Source of the DNA: Gambelia wislizenii | Taxonomy: Eukaryota; Chordata; Lepidosauria; Squamata; Crotaphytidae | Assembly: GCA_030847615.1 (NCBI GenBank) | Contig: JAUMIR010000004.1 | Location: 102,562,001-102,626,000, forward strand | Direction of reading: 5' to 3' | Length of the DNA stretch: 64,000 bases | Part shown: piece by piece, positions 22,587-35,329 of the stretch | How the letters are laid out: each line of letters starts with the position of its first letter | Numbering within the stretch: the first letter of the stretch is position 1 | The notes under the pieces: generated by a model | What the model was told of the DNA's origin: nothing | Seen by the model: only the letters and a program-made list of their open reading frames with translations | The model's database searches: none | Translations under genes and position numbers: made by a program

Positions 22587-24517
22587 GTATGGTGGTGAGA
22601 AGGGTTTTCTCTCAGGAAGTTACAGTGACTCCAGCTGCAGGAGGTCTTGGTGCAGAAGGAAGAAAAGAGGTGAACTTCCACACAGAGTAGGCTTCAAGCA
22701 GACTGAATGACCAGTTAGAACATACTAGACAGCATACCAGAGAAGCAATGCGAGTTGGAGTCCAACAATTTCTGGTAGGCTAAATGATTCCCACTGCGAG
22801 TTATATGATCTATAGGATTCAGGGAAGCAATAATCCTCTTCAGATGTTCAGAAAAGTGTATCCTCACAGACATCTCACTGCACCCTGCAGACAAGGAGTT
22901 CTTCTGCCCTGCGCATTCCATTTCCACCCTCCTCCACATGTGCAGTGAGAATTTTACTACGTGGTGAGACTTTCTCAAAAGAATAGGCTCTTCTCCCTGT
23001 GGAGAATCTGCTCACAATTTGGAGCCCTGGGGGGAAAGAAATCAGGATTTGAAATTGTGGGATGACCCTTCACAGACACAGGAGAGTCCCCCTTTCAGAA
23101 AGCCACGCCCCATGCACTGCCCCATTTCCCCATACTTACTTAACCCTGTTTTTCAACTGCTGAAGAAAACTAATGTCAGTTTGTAACAGACCTCAAGAAA
23201 GTTTCATTCTTTGGACTACAGTTCCCAGAACCCTGCTAGTTGAGGGATTTTGAAATTAACTGTTCCAACCCCCCAAAAAGTAACTTTTTCAAGCAGTAGT
23301 TCCAGATATTCAGTAGTGGCTGAATATCTCCCCACAAATTTATTAGTAAGATGCTCCAAACGATCTACAATAAATTAAGATTCTAACAGGGGGCACAGGG
23401 AGAAGAACTGCTGTGAAGAATTTGTCATGAGCACTCTGCCTCAGTAAGCAATGTCATTAGCTACATCAAAATGACCAGTTTGCCAAAAGCTTCAGGGATT
23501 ATGTGCTTCTTTTCCTCAGTGCTTTCCTCAAAACCATGGAGACAAGGATCTCTTTTGCTAAGAAGATCTTAGAGTTGCGTTCTTGGCCAGTTTCCATGGA
23601 TACCAGATTTATACAATGCCTACACTGAAAGCAACAGTGGGAACAACAGTTCAGGCTTCTGTGCAAATTAAGAGCAGCAAGAACTGACCCCTGCTAACAG
23701 CTTTGGGGATGGGGGAGAGGTAGAAAAAAGGCCTTTCCATCTCCACCCAGCCCCCTCCAGCTCACAGAAGAACCTAAACAGCTTTCAAAGATTTCAAAGA
23801 ACTGCGGCACACACATACTTCACGTTCCCTCCATTTTCTCCCCTTTTGAATTAAATGCTTAAAGCAACTTTAGTAAAAGAAGGAACTTACCACAACCATA
23901 CCTACATTTTGAGTATGTCTATTATAAAAAACAAACAAACCTGGAACATGAATTAATATGCACCCTGTGGACTGTGTTTCAGCAGACTATTTGTGGGTAA
24001 GAAAAGGAGCTTTACAAAGTAATTGTACAATAAATAATCAGTTTACAATGAATGCCTATCCTGCCCTATGCTATAAGTGTATTGTGATTTTGCTAGTTTC
24101 TTGATATAAGCTGCAAAGGCTACCCAAACTGTGTACAAGATCAAACCCAGCAAAAAAGCTATGACAAAGCAAAGAGGAACTAAAAGGATCATCTAGAAAG
24201 TCTTAGCTTTGTGGTTAACCAATGAACAGCAGTCTGGGCAGCTGGTTTCACTGACAATACAAAAATTATTTAATGAAAATGCTCTTTTTGCTTACAGCAG
24301 GTGTCAGCATTACATGAACCCTCATACACAGGACAAAGCTGCCAGTCCAACTAGAGTAGGCCACTGAATCAACTGGATTTACATAAATGTTGACTTGCCA
24401 TTCAACAACTGATTCAGTGGGGTCTTCTCTAGCTGAGACTAAAAGCTTGACTTTGCTGGACAGCAACTTCTGTTAGCCTCAACTAGCATAGCCAATGGTG
24501 AGGAATGTTGAGAGTTA

Positions 24518-24780
24518 TAGTCGATCCTCCACTTTCACAGGGGTTAGGGGCACAAGACCCCCACAAGAATGAAAAAACAATGAATATAAATAAAAATCAT
24601 GAAGACTTTTTATCTGAGAGAACACTTCTCTAGGAATCTCTAGGTCCTTCAGTGAGATTCTATGGTCCACTTCCACTGGACAAATGCCTAGAGGTAACAT
24701 ATTCATCAATATGCTGCATTGGAGGACCTAGAAGAGGCTCTTAACTGCTTAACCTGCAAATGTGCAGGGAGTACGGTATT
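24518..24780. mobile_element. Second pogo-like MITE subfamily, decayed copy
   Basis: TAGTCGATCCTCCACTTTCA at the left and an internal ACACTTCTCTAGGAATCTCT, AGGTCCTTCAGTGAGATTCT matching the 25.3-kb copy. The right end is not clear. Confidence 0.5.
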
Positions 24781-25252
24781 TCAAAATGTCTGGAAGGCTG
24801 CCTAAATCCTACCCCTGGTTTAGCCCAGCGTCCCAAAATTTCAGCCACTTGTAAAATGCAGGGGGGTTGTTTTCTACAAACAAACAGAAAAGCTGGAACA
24901 AAAACTGTCCCAATAAATCTAATGATTTCTGCCATGGCCACTTTTTTCATCCCAGCCAATGTAACATCTTGGAACAAAATAAAAAATTAATATACAGGTT
25001 TATGGCAAAGCATGATGCAGCAAAGCAGAAATCATGTGCTCTGGAGGTCAGCAGATTAGCACCACTGGAAGGAGTTTCTTTCCATGGGGAAAAGGCATTG
25101 ACATTCATTGGTGTCAAGAGCTACCACGCACTACAAGAAATACATACTCTATTTTATTTTATCCAATTCTATTTAAGTTTTATTCCCTCTTGCGCTATGT
25201 TTTCTGACTCTGGGTGTTTTTGTGGACCATACATTATTCTGCATGCACAATA

Positions 25253-25516
25253 CAGGTTGCCCTCCATATCTGTGGAACCAATATCCACAGTTTCAGTTAT
25301 CTGTGGGACATAAAATAGGGACACATGCCATAGAATTGTCCTGGAAGATGCCTAGAGATGTATCCTCTCTAGACATCTTCTAGGTCCTCCAATGAAACTC
25401 TATGGCATGTTTGTAGAGAAAGAATTTTATTTTAATAAGGTTTGCTATTATCCACAGTTTTACTTACACATGGTAAGTCCAGGAACATATCCTTTGTGAA
25501 TACAGGGGGCAACCTG
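25253..25516. mobile_element. TA-flanked MITE, second pogo-like subfamily
   Basis: CAGGTTGCCCTCCATATCTG left, CAGGGGGCAACCTG right, TA at 25251-25252 and 25517-25518. The best-preserved copy of the subfamily. Confidence 0.78.
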
Positions 25517-25699
25517 TACTCATTGGATATGGAATATTTTGGCACCACACAACATATTACATTTCAGATAATACCTCATAATTCATGCAAAACAGAGCTT
25601 TTTCTAAAATCTTAGTGCATGAGTGTTTACCATAATTATATAACTGGAAGACTGAAAAGGAAGTAAAGCTGATGTAGCTGAATCTTCAGTAACACAGGA

Positions 25700-25890
25700 T
25701 CATCTAGATTAGTTTGGAAGTGGAATGCACTGTCTTGGAGTGTGGTGGAGTCTCCTTCTTTGAAGGTTTTTAAACAGAGGCTGGATGACCATCTGTCGGG
25801 AATGATTTGATTGTGTATTCCTTCGTGGCAGGGGGCTGGACTGGATGGCCCTTGTAGTCTCTTCCAACTCTATGATTCTGTGAGTGTTTC
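25700..25890 (+). mobile_element. CR1 LINE 3' end
   Basis: AGGCTGGATGACCATCTGTC, GGCAGGGGGCTGGACTGGAT, GGCCCTTGTAGTCTCTTCCA, ACTCTATGATTCTGTGA: the CR1 3'UTR with its characteristic ATTCTATG-type end. Confidence 0.85.
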
Positions 25891-26811
25891 TCAGACATTT
25901 TGAGTTTGTACCTCTTCTAAACATCCTCCTTTCTGCTCCTCAATCCAACACCAACTGTTCCAAAAGCAAAACATGGGTCCTTGAGCACTATAGCATATGC
26001 AAGTAGATGGCTTCTGCATGCAAAAATCTGTGCCTTGGTGAAACAATCTAAACCACAAACACTAGCATGGGCACATGAAACTGAAAAAGACATCTCTAAA
26101 ACCACCTATACTGAAATTCCATTTGAACAAAGCAGTGGATCTTCCCAAAGTAGGCCGGGTTGTCGGGATGAGAAGCAACCAACTTCACAAATTAACTGTC
26201 TGGATTTGGGTTCCATATGTGAGAAAAGGAGGCTACAATTTAAATCAATCAATTATGTGTATCGATATGATGTTCTGACAGAAAGCATTCAACCCAAGCA
26301 ACTAGTATGACTTTTGAGGTGAAGAAGATTCCATCTGCCTCAGGATTCTGTCCTCTGAGATTCACAACCCCCCTTTCTAGATGATCCCTATCTCCAGAGT
26401 GTAAGAATTGTTTATCTACATACAAATACCTAACAACAGGGCTGTGAAGATATTCAGATACCCACATGGCCAATTTTGTAAGGATTGATGAAATCAGGAA
26501 ATTCTGGTGGCCACTGCTCTACACAGCTCTTTGGCCTCTCCCATGGCTATTATTTTCTGGCCTCCTAATGTTATCCCATTTCTATAATACCCACACACTC
26601 TTCTTTTTCAGGGTGTATCATTATTGTTACTCTCTACAGTATTGTATCAAGTTGCTTTCGTAGATTCTCCCAAAAGGTACATAACAACTAGGTTCATCTT
26701 TAGATTCTAGAACAAAAATAATACAAAAGCAAGAGACATAGGTTACACCACCCCTGAAGCACAAGGGAATCTTAAAAGCCAGCATCAATTTAGAAGCACC
26801 TTATTACTGGT

Positions 26812-27330
26812 GCCCCCCCCCACCCCGCATATCCATGGGGTACATTCCTGGACTTACCATTTATAATTCAAACTGTGGATAATAGCAAACCCTATTCAAA
26901 TAAAGGTCTTCAAGTACAAATTACCATAGAGTTGTACTGGAGGAACTAGAACAGTGGTTCTCAACCTGTGGGTCCCCAGATGTTGTTGGACTACAGTTTC
27001 CAGGAGCCCTCTGAGGTCTCACCTTGAAGCCAGGTGGTCCTCCCAGTCATTAGTGAGGCTGTAGATAAACTGTAGGATTGAACTCACAGCCTCACTCATG
27101 ACTGGGAGGACCACCTGGCTGTCACAGTAAGACCTCAGAGGGCTCCTGGGAACTGCAGTCTAACAACATCTGGGGACTGACAGGTTGAGAACCACTTACC
27201 TAGAAAATGCTAGAGAGGACACTTCTCTAGGCATCTTCCAGCATGTTTATAGTATGTATCCCTATTTTTTCACCTGTGGATAACTGAAACCATGGATATT
27301 GGTAGTGTGAATTTGGGGGTGGGGGAAACC
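26812..27330. mobile_element. Second pogo-like MITE, split by a hAT MITE
   Basis: Left half 26812-26951 (CATATCCATGGGGTACATTC, ATAGAGTTGTACTGGAGG) and right half 27198-27330 (AGAGAGGACACTTCTCTAGG, GGATAACTGAAACCATGGAT) join into the same family as 25253-25516. Confidence 0.7.
26952..27197. mobile_element. Palindromic hAT-type MITE
   Basis: Starts CAGTGGTTCTCAACCTGTGG and ends as its inverse (AGGTTGAGAACCACTT). Arms of about 110 bp pair with few mismatches. 8-bp target duplication AACTAGAA / ACCTAGAA, 7 of 8 identical, typical of hAT. Confidence 0.8.
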
Positions 27331-27687
27331 TTTAGTTAAGCACCACTCCTTGGAAGGAACTTTAAATGCAGTGATAAAATAACTATGCTATTGATTTGAC
27401 TGTTAGATGTTGCTTAACCTTAACAGTAGCATATTGCCTACAGGCACTGATAATGGGAAAGAGGAACCAACTTGAACAACATTCCCATCACTGACAAATC
27501 CTCTTGCTAAACACACTGAAAGATGACATCACTTAACAGCTCATTGTTTTACACACTGAATCCAATTAACTTCTCCAGAAAATCAAGGAAAGGGAGACTT
27601 TGTGCTGGATCAGATCACTGGTCATAGATAAAGTTCATCTTTCTTCTTCTGACAAAGGCCAGACAGGGGTGGGGGGAATCACAATCA

Positions 27688-27922
27688 GCTGCTGTTGTGT
27701 GCCTTCAAGTAATTTCTAACTTATGGCGACCCTAAGGCAAATGTTGGTTTTCTGGGCAAGATTTGTTCAGAAGGCATTTGCCTTTGCCTTCCTCTGAGGC
27801 TGAGAGAGTGTGATTTGCCCAAAGTCACCCAGTGGGTTTCCATGTCCAAGCGGGGATTTGAACCCTGATCTCCAGAGTTGTAGTCTAATGTTCAAACCAC
27901 TATATCACACTGCCTCTTGTCA
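27688..27922 (-). mobile_element. tRNA-derived SINE copy, near full length
   Basis: Reverse orientation: GTTGTGTGCCTTCAAGTAAT, TTATGGCGACCCTAAGGC, GCCTTCCTCTGAGGCTGAGA, GGGATTTGAACCCTGATCTC, AACCACTATATCACACTGCC. Confidence 0.85.
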
Positions 27923-30300
27923 CAATCAGCACAGGATAATAATATGCACTCTTGGTTGTTAATCTCCAGCATCTAGGAATCAAAGCCCAAGAAACTGAAA
28001 AGTCCCTGAAAGTGGAGGTTGTGGATTCAGCTATTGTGGTTAGTTTCCACTAACATACCTAATATCCAGTCAATTAAATAATTTTTAAAGCACATTGGAC
28101 AACACAAGAATAGACATTTAATGGTATTCAGCAGTAGAGGGGTGAATATCTCTTCTAGATTGTTTTCTTCTAAATTGAAAATTGTCATTAGATATTTTAT
28201 TCTTAACTACAGGCATAAAACTGCCAACCAAATCTGGGCAAAGCTGGCTGAGCTCTCCATTTTGTCACTTGTCTACACTTTTCAGCGTGATGACAACTTT
28301 TTGTGATTTCACAAGCTGCTCTTAACGATTTAGAGCTCCTACCCATGTAACTAGTTGAATTGCCCACCAATCAAGTGAAAGCTATAGCTTTCCAGTATCT
28401 TTTGACAGCTGTCAAAACAAAAAACCTTATACAGGAGCCTGATTTAGGGGCTTAGTTTCCCACTAGCAGAAGAATCTACATACTGTTGGAACGTATAAAC
28501 TCCAGTATATTGAAAGCTGCAAAATAGGCAGGGGACAAAAGAAAACAAAGCAAAAGCAAAGCATACTTGAAACACTGTATAATGTGGTACATTTAAGCCA
28601 TCAGGTGTTGATCCTGTTTTACCATGTCACACTCCACTAAAGAGAAATTGTGGGGTCGTGCCCAAAAAAACTTAGGTAGGTAATAAGGTCATTAGTTAAG
28701 GCAACATGATACCAGTTTCAAATCTGGAATCATTTAGAAACAGTGTTGCCAGCTCCTGCACTACAATAGGTCTTGTTACTTAGACTGACCTAGAGAAAGA
28801 GGATATTAACATACACAGTACAATACTTCCCAATGTTGCAGTGGTCCATTTTCCTTCCAAAAATTAGAAATCCAGATTAAATGGGAAGTGGTCATCAATT
28901 ACATTGTAAGGCCTTCCTACTTCAGAGATAGTATACCAACATGGATTATGTTGTTTATAGAGCTGGAAACCATATCTGCCTAGTACAGGTTTCAGGATTC
29001 AAAGGAGATAATTTAACAAAACAGTATGCTAGAGTATCCAAATTTAGATCTTGTCTCATTTGTATATTTCTTATTAGGCACCATCCAAACATGTTTGTAT
29101 CCCTTGTCTCCTTGATTCCAACTTTTATAATAGAAATGTTAATAACAAGAACTAGCCTGTAATGATGTTATTAGACTAATTAGAAAACTATCTTTTTAAA
29201 TTAGGCTTGCAAATATTGTATCCTGTGGCTTTGTGTCCTAGGTGAATACTAGAACACAGACTAGGTATGTACATAGGACCAAGAGTGCATGAGATTGGGG
29301 CACTAGATAGCTCTATGAACAGTCTTCAGAAGCTGATCTTAAAGCCTGGGCAGGTTCATATGTGTGCAGTGCTTCAAAAGATCTAGTCCCAAACTGTCTA
29401 GTGTTTTAAAGGTCAACCGTCAGTAGTTTAAACTGAGTTCAGAAATGAATTAGCTGCTGTTATCAGGGTTATGTGCTCTAGAAGCCTGCCCCTATAAGCA
29501 TGCTAGCTGCTATGTTGCATTCTCTACAAGCTGAAAGTTTTTGAACTGTCTTGAAAGACAGCCTTACGGAGAGCACCACAGCTAAGGTAAGCCTAGGAGA
29601 ATACCAAAGCTATAAACTGAGTCTTTCAGGGGAAAATGCAATCCTATCCAAAACTGGTTGCAAGTCTCTATCTAGTTCAGAAGTCTTCCCAGTCCTCACC
29701 ACTAGTGTCTTTATTAGTTTCAGCATCCTTGACATCATCCATCCTTAAAACTGCCCCAGGTACCTGTTCAAAGGTTCCACAGCTATCCTGGTACTAACAG
29801 GTGGGAATGAGGAAGAATAACATGCCATTTACATACCTATGAAATATTAGCTGAAACATCAAGGTAACATTTCACAGCAGTTTCATCTATGTATGTAAAC
29901 AATGAGTGGGAAAATGGAAACTTGAAGCACTTCAAATGCCCAAGACCATGAAACAGAATCACCCTACAGAACATAAGCTTTCCACACCACTTTCTCAGTC
30001 CATCCCTCCAGAAAGGATAGGAACATCATAACATCACCCCTTGCTGTTCCCGTCTGGAGAGAATATCCAGAAGGAAATGTTACGTGGCAACCTTTACCAA
30101 CCTGGTGCTCCTTATACGTTTTGGACTTCCACTCTGATCATACCTGGCAATTAGTCAGAAGCCAACTGGAGTTGCAATGCAAAGCATTAAAGAGGCACTG
30201 GGTTAGAGAATGCTGGCCTTACAGAAGGACCAGGAGAACCAATACATAGCCTACAGCCTGTGACACAATATTGTTCAACTGGTAATGCATGTCTCATTTT

Positions 30301-30303
<3 letters not shown>

Positions 30304-30363
<60 letters not shown>

Positions 30364-30364
30364 C
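30304..30364 (+). repeat. Compound (TA)n(CA)n microsatellite
   Basis: About 16 TA units run directly into about 13 CA units. Length is probably polymorphic. Confidence 0.95.
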
Positions 30365-31557
30365 CCTTCCTGCCCTCTCTAATTCTCTGGGTTCCAATGG
30401 GTCTGTGTCTGGTGCTGCCAAGGGCTGCTGGCTCTTTGCCAAAAGGAGACGGGAGTGATGGTGACTGCAGATAACGAGGCACTCAAGATCTGATGGAGGC
30501 TAATTATAGACAAGCACAGCTAGACACTCAACAATCAGACACTCTCTCCTGTTCTCCTATGCCTTTAAGCCTTGCCTGAAGGTTGAGAAGCACCTGCTTG
30601 CTTCTTGAATCACTGGCTCATACTCTCTCATGCAAATTTTCTCATCTCGACACTCAATGCAGTGGGCCACAGCTGTGCTCAAAGCCAATCGGTGGTTCCC
30701 TGACAACCTAACTCCTTCCAAACATAATATATAAAAGTGATATAGATCTGTTTCCCCCCCCCCAGGGTAGTGATTCAATGCATATTTTGCATATAAACGT
30801 TCTCAGATTAACATCCCTTCCACCCCTCCTCCACTCCTTGTATCTTTCACTCCTCAGTACTAGGAAAGCTTAAGGACAGAGACTTGAGCTTAATCATAGG
30901 GATTTGGTAGAATTGTTCAGGCTGGAGTGAGTCAGACTAGATCCTTTCACACTTATAGCACTGCAATTCCACTTCAATTGCCATGGCGACATCCTATGGA
31001 ATCCTGAAGCTTATAATTCAAAATATCCCCTCCCTAAACAACAAATATCACATTGATGTATTGTGAAAGCGCCCTGGGAAAGGGAACCTCTAGTCCATGG
31101 ACCTCAGAAGAGCCCTCATGGACTCCTCTTCCAGCTTGCCAAGCTTATCACCTCATTTCCCCTTCCCCACTCCACTACCAAAACAGAGGAAAGAGCTGAT
31201 CTCTGATCTAAAGGAGACTGGAAAGAAAATATTTTCCTGTCCCACAGGAGAGGGGAGTCAGTAGATGACTTACTAAATTAGCCAGAGATAGATGGACAAT
31301 ACAGAACAATACAGAGTTAGATGAACTAAATATTTGATTCAATGTAAGATACTTCCCTATGGTGAAACATGATTAGTGGTGAAATATAAAATATGTGGCA
31401 TGAATTTAATAATACTTTATATGCTCCAAAGCATATAGGTTCAGTTATTTTATATGATGAATTCTTAGCAGGATGGACAACAGTGCAAATGACTACTGAA
31501 CCTATGAGACTTAAAATACTTTGGGCTGAAACCATAATTGCTTCTTTATTTTCCTAG

Positions 31558-31682
31558 CTCTCTCTCTGGCTTTTCTTCGCAAACGAAGATCAGGAAGGAC
31601 TCATCTCGTGCTTTCTGCAAGTGTGCTGATGACTAAAAAGGCCAATCCGAGATAAACAAGTCCGGTTGCAGAAAGCAACCTA
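31558..31682 (-). pseudogene. LINE C-terminus with zinc finger, short copy C
   Basis: Only the last 120 bp or so remain: the zinc-finger codons and 3' end (reverse of CGTTTGCGAAGAAAAGCCAG followed by AG repeats). A severely 5'-truncated insertion. Confidence 0.75.
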
Positions 31683-32399
31683 CCAATTTTCCTACCAATC
31701 AGTTTAGAAATCAGAAATTGTAAGGCTGTTAGACACCCTTATTTTAAAAGAAAGTCTTTCATTTCAGAACATTTCCATATAACATAATGGGTGTCCTTTA
31801 CTTCAGCCACCACCATGCTAAGATTTACTTTGAAAAATCCACTCTCTTCCTTAGAGTTCACACAGGTTGAAGAGACACCACACACATTATCAACTCATCC
31901 TGTTCTGCTTGCTCTACTTGAGTAATTAGCTGATGTAATGAGGACTTCAATAGGTGAGCCTGGATGGCCATTACAACATGAACATACCAACATGCTCCCA
32001 CTTGTAAGTCCATGTAGTGTCCTCCAGAGACACTGAAAGTGTTTTGGCAGGCATCAGACACAATCAAACACTTTATGAAGAAGAACTTAGAAATGCTCAA
32101 AGGTCATCTAGTGTCAACATTAACACCCAAAGTCACTTGGGATGTAAATGTTTAAAAAACATTGAAAAAAATAACATTTAACCTAATCAATCATGAGCTG
32201 GACCACACCTGTGAAATAACTTCCAAACAGGATCTTTCCTAATATTCTTACAATGACAACAACCGAAATATAAATAAACTAGATATACCCAGCGTAACAT
32301 ACACCATTAAAAAAACTTCCCCCAAAATGCCCAGTAGACCTCATGACAACCCTGTAAGGTTGGCTGGTGGATTTTTAAATTCCTCCTCCCCTTTCTCAG

Positions 32400-32680
32400 C
32401 AATCCACACTTTCCCCGGAATTGCTGAGGTGACTCGCTCTGTTGCCCTGCCGCCTCTGCCAGTTGACTGTCTGGGTCCCGTTGCAGCCTGTGACTGGTGA
32501 GTGGCTGAGGTACTGATAGGTGGGAAGGCCCTTATGAGGCTAGGGGTGTAGATGCAGGTTGAGTGGTAGGAGTGGGTTGTGAGGTGGAGAGGGAATTTGC
32601 ATGTGGGTGGTGATTGGTTGGGTGTGTTTCCTGAGCAGCCAATCAGCACACTGGGAAAGGCAACATTACCCAAGAGTTTT
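32400..32680 (+). repeat. Dispersed repeat family, copy 2
   Basis: Matches 485-690 from 32490 on. Its first part (TTGCCCTGCCGCCTCTGCCA, GTTGACTGTCTGGGTCCCGT) matches the reverse complement of 890-965, so the two loci differ by an inversion or represent pieces in different order. Confidence 0.6.
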
Positions 32681-35128
32681 ATATAGAGAGATAAACAAGG
32701 CAAGGTCTATTTAAAGGATAATCCTGGTAAGAAAGAAAGAGTTCAGAAACAAAAGGTTCAAAAGTTCAGAAAGGCCATTCAGCATACAAAAGTTCATTCT
32801 CAGTGCTTCTTACCATAAATCCCGTATACCTATTTACCTGAGAGTAACTGCTGCTGAATTTCAGAGTGGATATGTAAGACTGCACTGTTTATTGTCTAAG
32901 ACTCTTCCACCAAGGGGGAGGGGATTTTCTTAATGACTGGGAGAATATGAAAAGAAATACAATTATTCACACTGGACGGAAGGGCAAGTATAAGTACTAA
33001 TTACACTTACTTCTTGCTGACATTCAGTCATAAGAAATCCAAGACCATTTTTCCTGCAGTTAGCTGGCTCCAGGTAGTCTATGTAAAACAATAATCTAAC
33101 ACAGGTTTTGTTTTTATAACCATTATTTTAAAAAAGAAAAACTATAAAATCTGTTTCTGTGAAGACTAAAATGGAACATTGCACACAGAAAAGGAATTGT
33201 TGCTAAAATGGCAAGGGCAAGAAACATGTTACAAAGGTATTGTTTCAAAATTATCCGCAGAACCATGGAGCCCCTTCATATATTTATTCAGAGGCAATTC
33301 CCACTGACTTCAGTGGTACCTATTCCCAGGTAATGTATATAGAATTTTGGGTATACATACTGCATACAAATTTGGCTGACCATAATCCCTACTATAAATG
33401 GTAATTTTGAGTTCTACCATCTTGGTTTCTATAATGAGTTTGGGTTTGATCACTCTGGAAACAAAATGTGTCTGAGAGAAATAATATGGAAGAACAGGCT
33501 GAATATTTAAAGCATTTCAACATCTTTAACCTCAACTGCCCTAAACATTTCATTATGCCTGCTTCAGAGATTGGAACAATAAGGTTGCAAAATAACAACT
33601 TGCCAAAGGACACCCTATCTGTGACTCAGCGGAATATCAAGAACTTCTCCCAGTCCGCTGGATCTAAATAAACAAAGTTCTTGTAAAGTGACTTTGCATC
33701 TCTTCTAGCAGGTTCATCTTTTTCCTTAGCTGAAAAGCACTTGTTGCTTTTAAAAACCACATGTAAAGGAGTGTCCAGGTAGGATTAGGTCTAAACCAAG
33801 TTCACTTAAAATCCTGTGGGAAAATACTTTCAAATCCTGCCTTTCCAAATACAGGCTACAGTACTGTAAATACTACCGTACTTGCACTGGAAAGAAACAG
33901 CACTTCTGTCGATATATACAGTACTACTCAAAGAATCCTCAATAAGCTTCTCAACACGCAGATCAGGATATAAACCTATCTATGCACTGATCTCTGCACT
34001 AGTTCCATGGATTCCATGAAATCAGTGGGACTTAACTCTAATTAATAAAATTGCACTGTTAATCATAGAATCAATTTGGTAACACAAGCAATATTCTTAT
34101 ATTTCATATACTGCATGACTGAGTTATGCTCACTTTTTTCCTTCAATTGTTTTAATATCTGCTATAGTTTCTAGTCAATGATTAAAATGTTCCCTCCAGA
34201 GTTAGGCTTGAAAGCATATTAAGTAAAGAAAATCTCTTATTGTCTCTCTATATTCCATCATTCTGAATAATATAATCCTCACTTTTAAAAAATGCCATGT
34301 ATTATACTTCCCAACTGAGGGAGATGGTAGTTTGTTAACAATCTGAATGACTACAGGACTTGCACACAGTTGCATCAAGGTTAGTGACAATACCCCTATA
34401 ACTGTACTGTACTGTCACTTGCCAGATGGATCTACATTCCTCATGCAGGGAAAGAGAGGAGAAGCTACATATAATCTTCATTTCCTGATACTGTCTTCTC
34501 AGTGAGTGAAAGAATGCTGGAAGTCTTCCAAGGCCTGGACAGCAGATGCATTTCTGTGAAGATGGGCAAGTGTCCACTTTAAGTGTTTAATGGGGCGCTC
34601 ACAGGAAATGTAATTCACTTACATTTCTTACACTCATACATATCATTGCCAGTCTAAATATCACTGGATTTTTACCATCCTATTCCCACAGAGCTCAGAA
34701 GGACTTACAAGTGTGCACAGGTCTTAGGCTACCGTCCTATAATCACTCACGTTAAAGTCTTATTGGATTCCGCAGGATGTACATCTGAACATACACAAAT
34801 AAAACTGGGCCATAAAAAATGAATTCTTATTAACAAATCCAACTAAAATCAGTGCGATTTCTTAGTGAATATGATCAGTGTGGTTCTTTCATTCTGAGTC
34901 TCAACATGCTACATGGCAATCAGTGTCAATGAAACGTGTAGGAATGAGATCAGAAATGTATCTATTTTCTCCCCCATTATCCATGTTATTATGCAACTGA
35001 CAGTCTTTCAGTTATCTAGTAAGTGATCAACACATAAAATAGTACAACTCTATACATGCCTACTCAGAAGTAAACCCCACCGAATGTAATGGGATATTTT
35101 TTTCCTCTAAGGAATTATAGACTAAGGT

Positions 35129-35329
35129 TGCTGACACATTGCAGAAATAATGCAGTTTGACACCGCTTTAACTATCATGGCCCCATCTTGGGATTTGTAG
35201 TTTACTGTGGCACCAGATCTCTGACAGAGGCTAAATACCTCAAAAAACTACAAATCCCAAAATTCTGTAGCATTGAGCCATGACAGTCAAAGTGGTGTCA
35301 GACTGCATTATTTCTGCAGTGTGTCAGCA
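35129..35329. mobile_element. Palindromic MITE, likely hAT-related
   Basis: TGCTGACACATTGCAGAAAT left and ATTTCTGCAGTGTGTCAGCA right. The arms continue inward (GTTTGACACCGCTTTAACT / AGTCAAAGTGGTGTCAGAC, GGGATTTGTAGTTT / AACTACAAATCCC). Non-coding. Confidence 0.78.
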
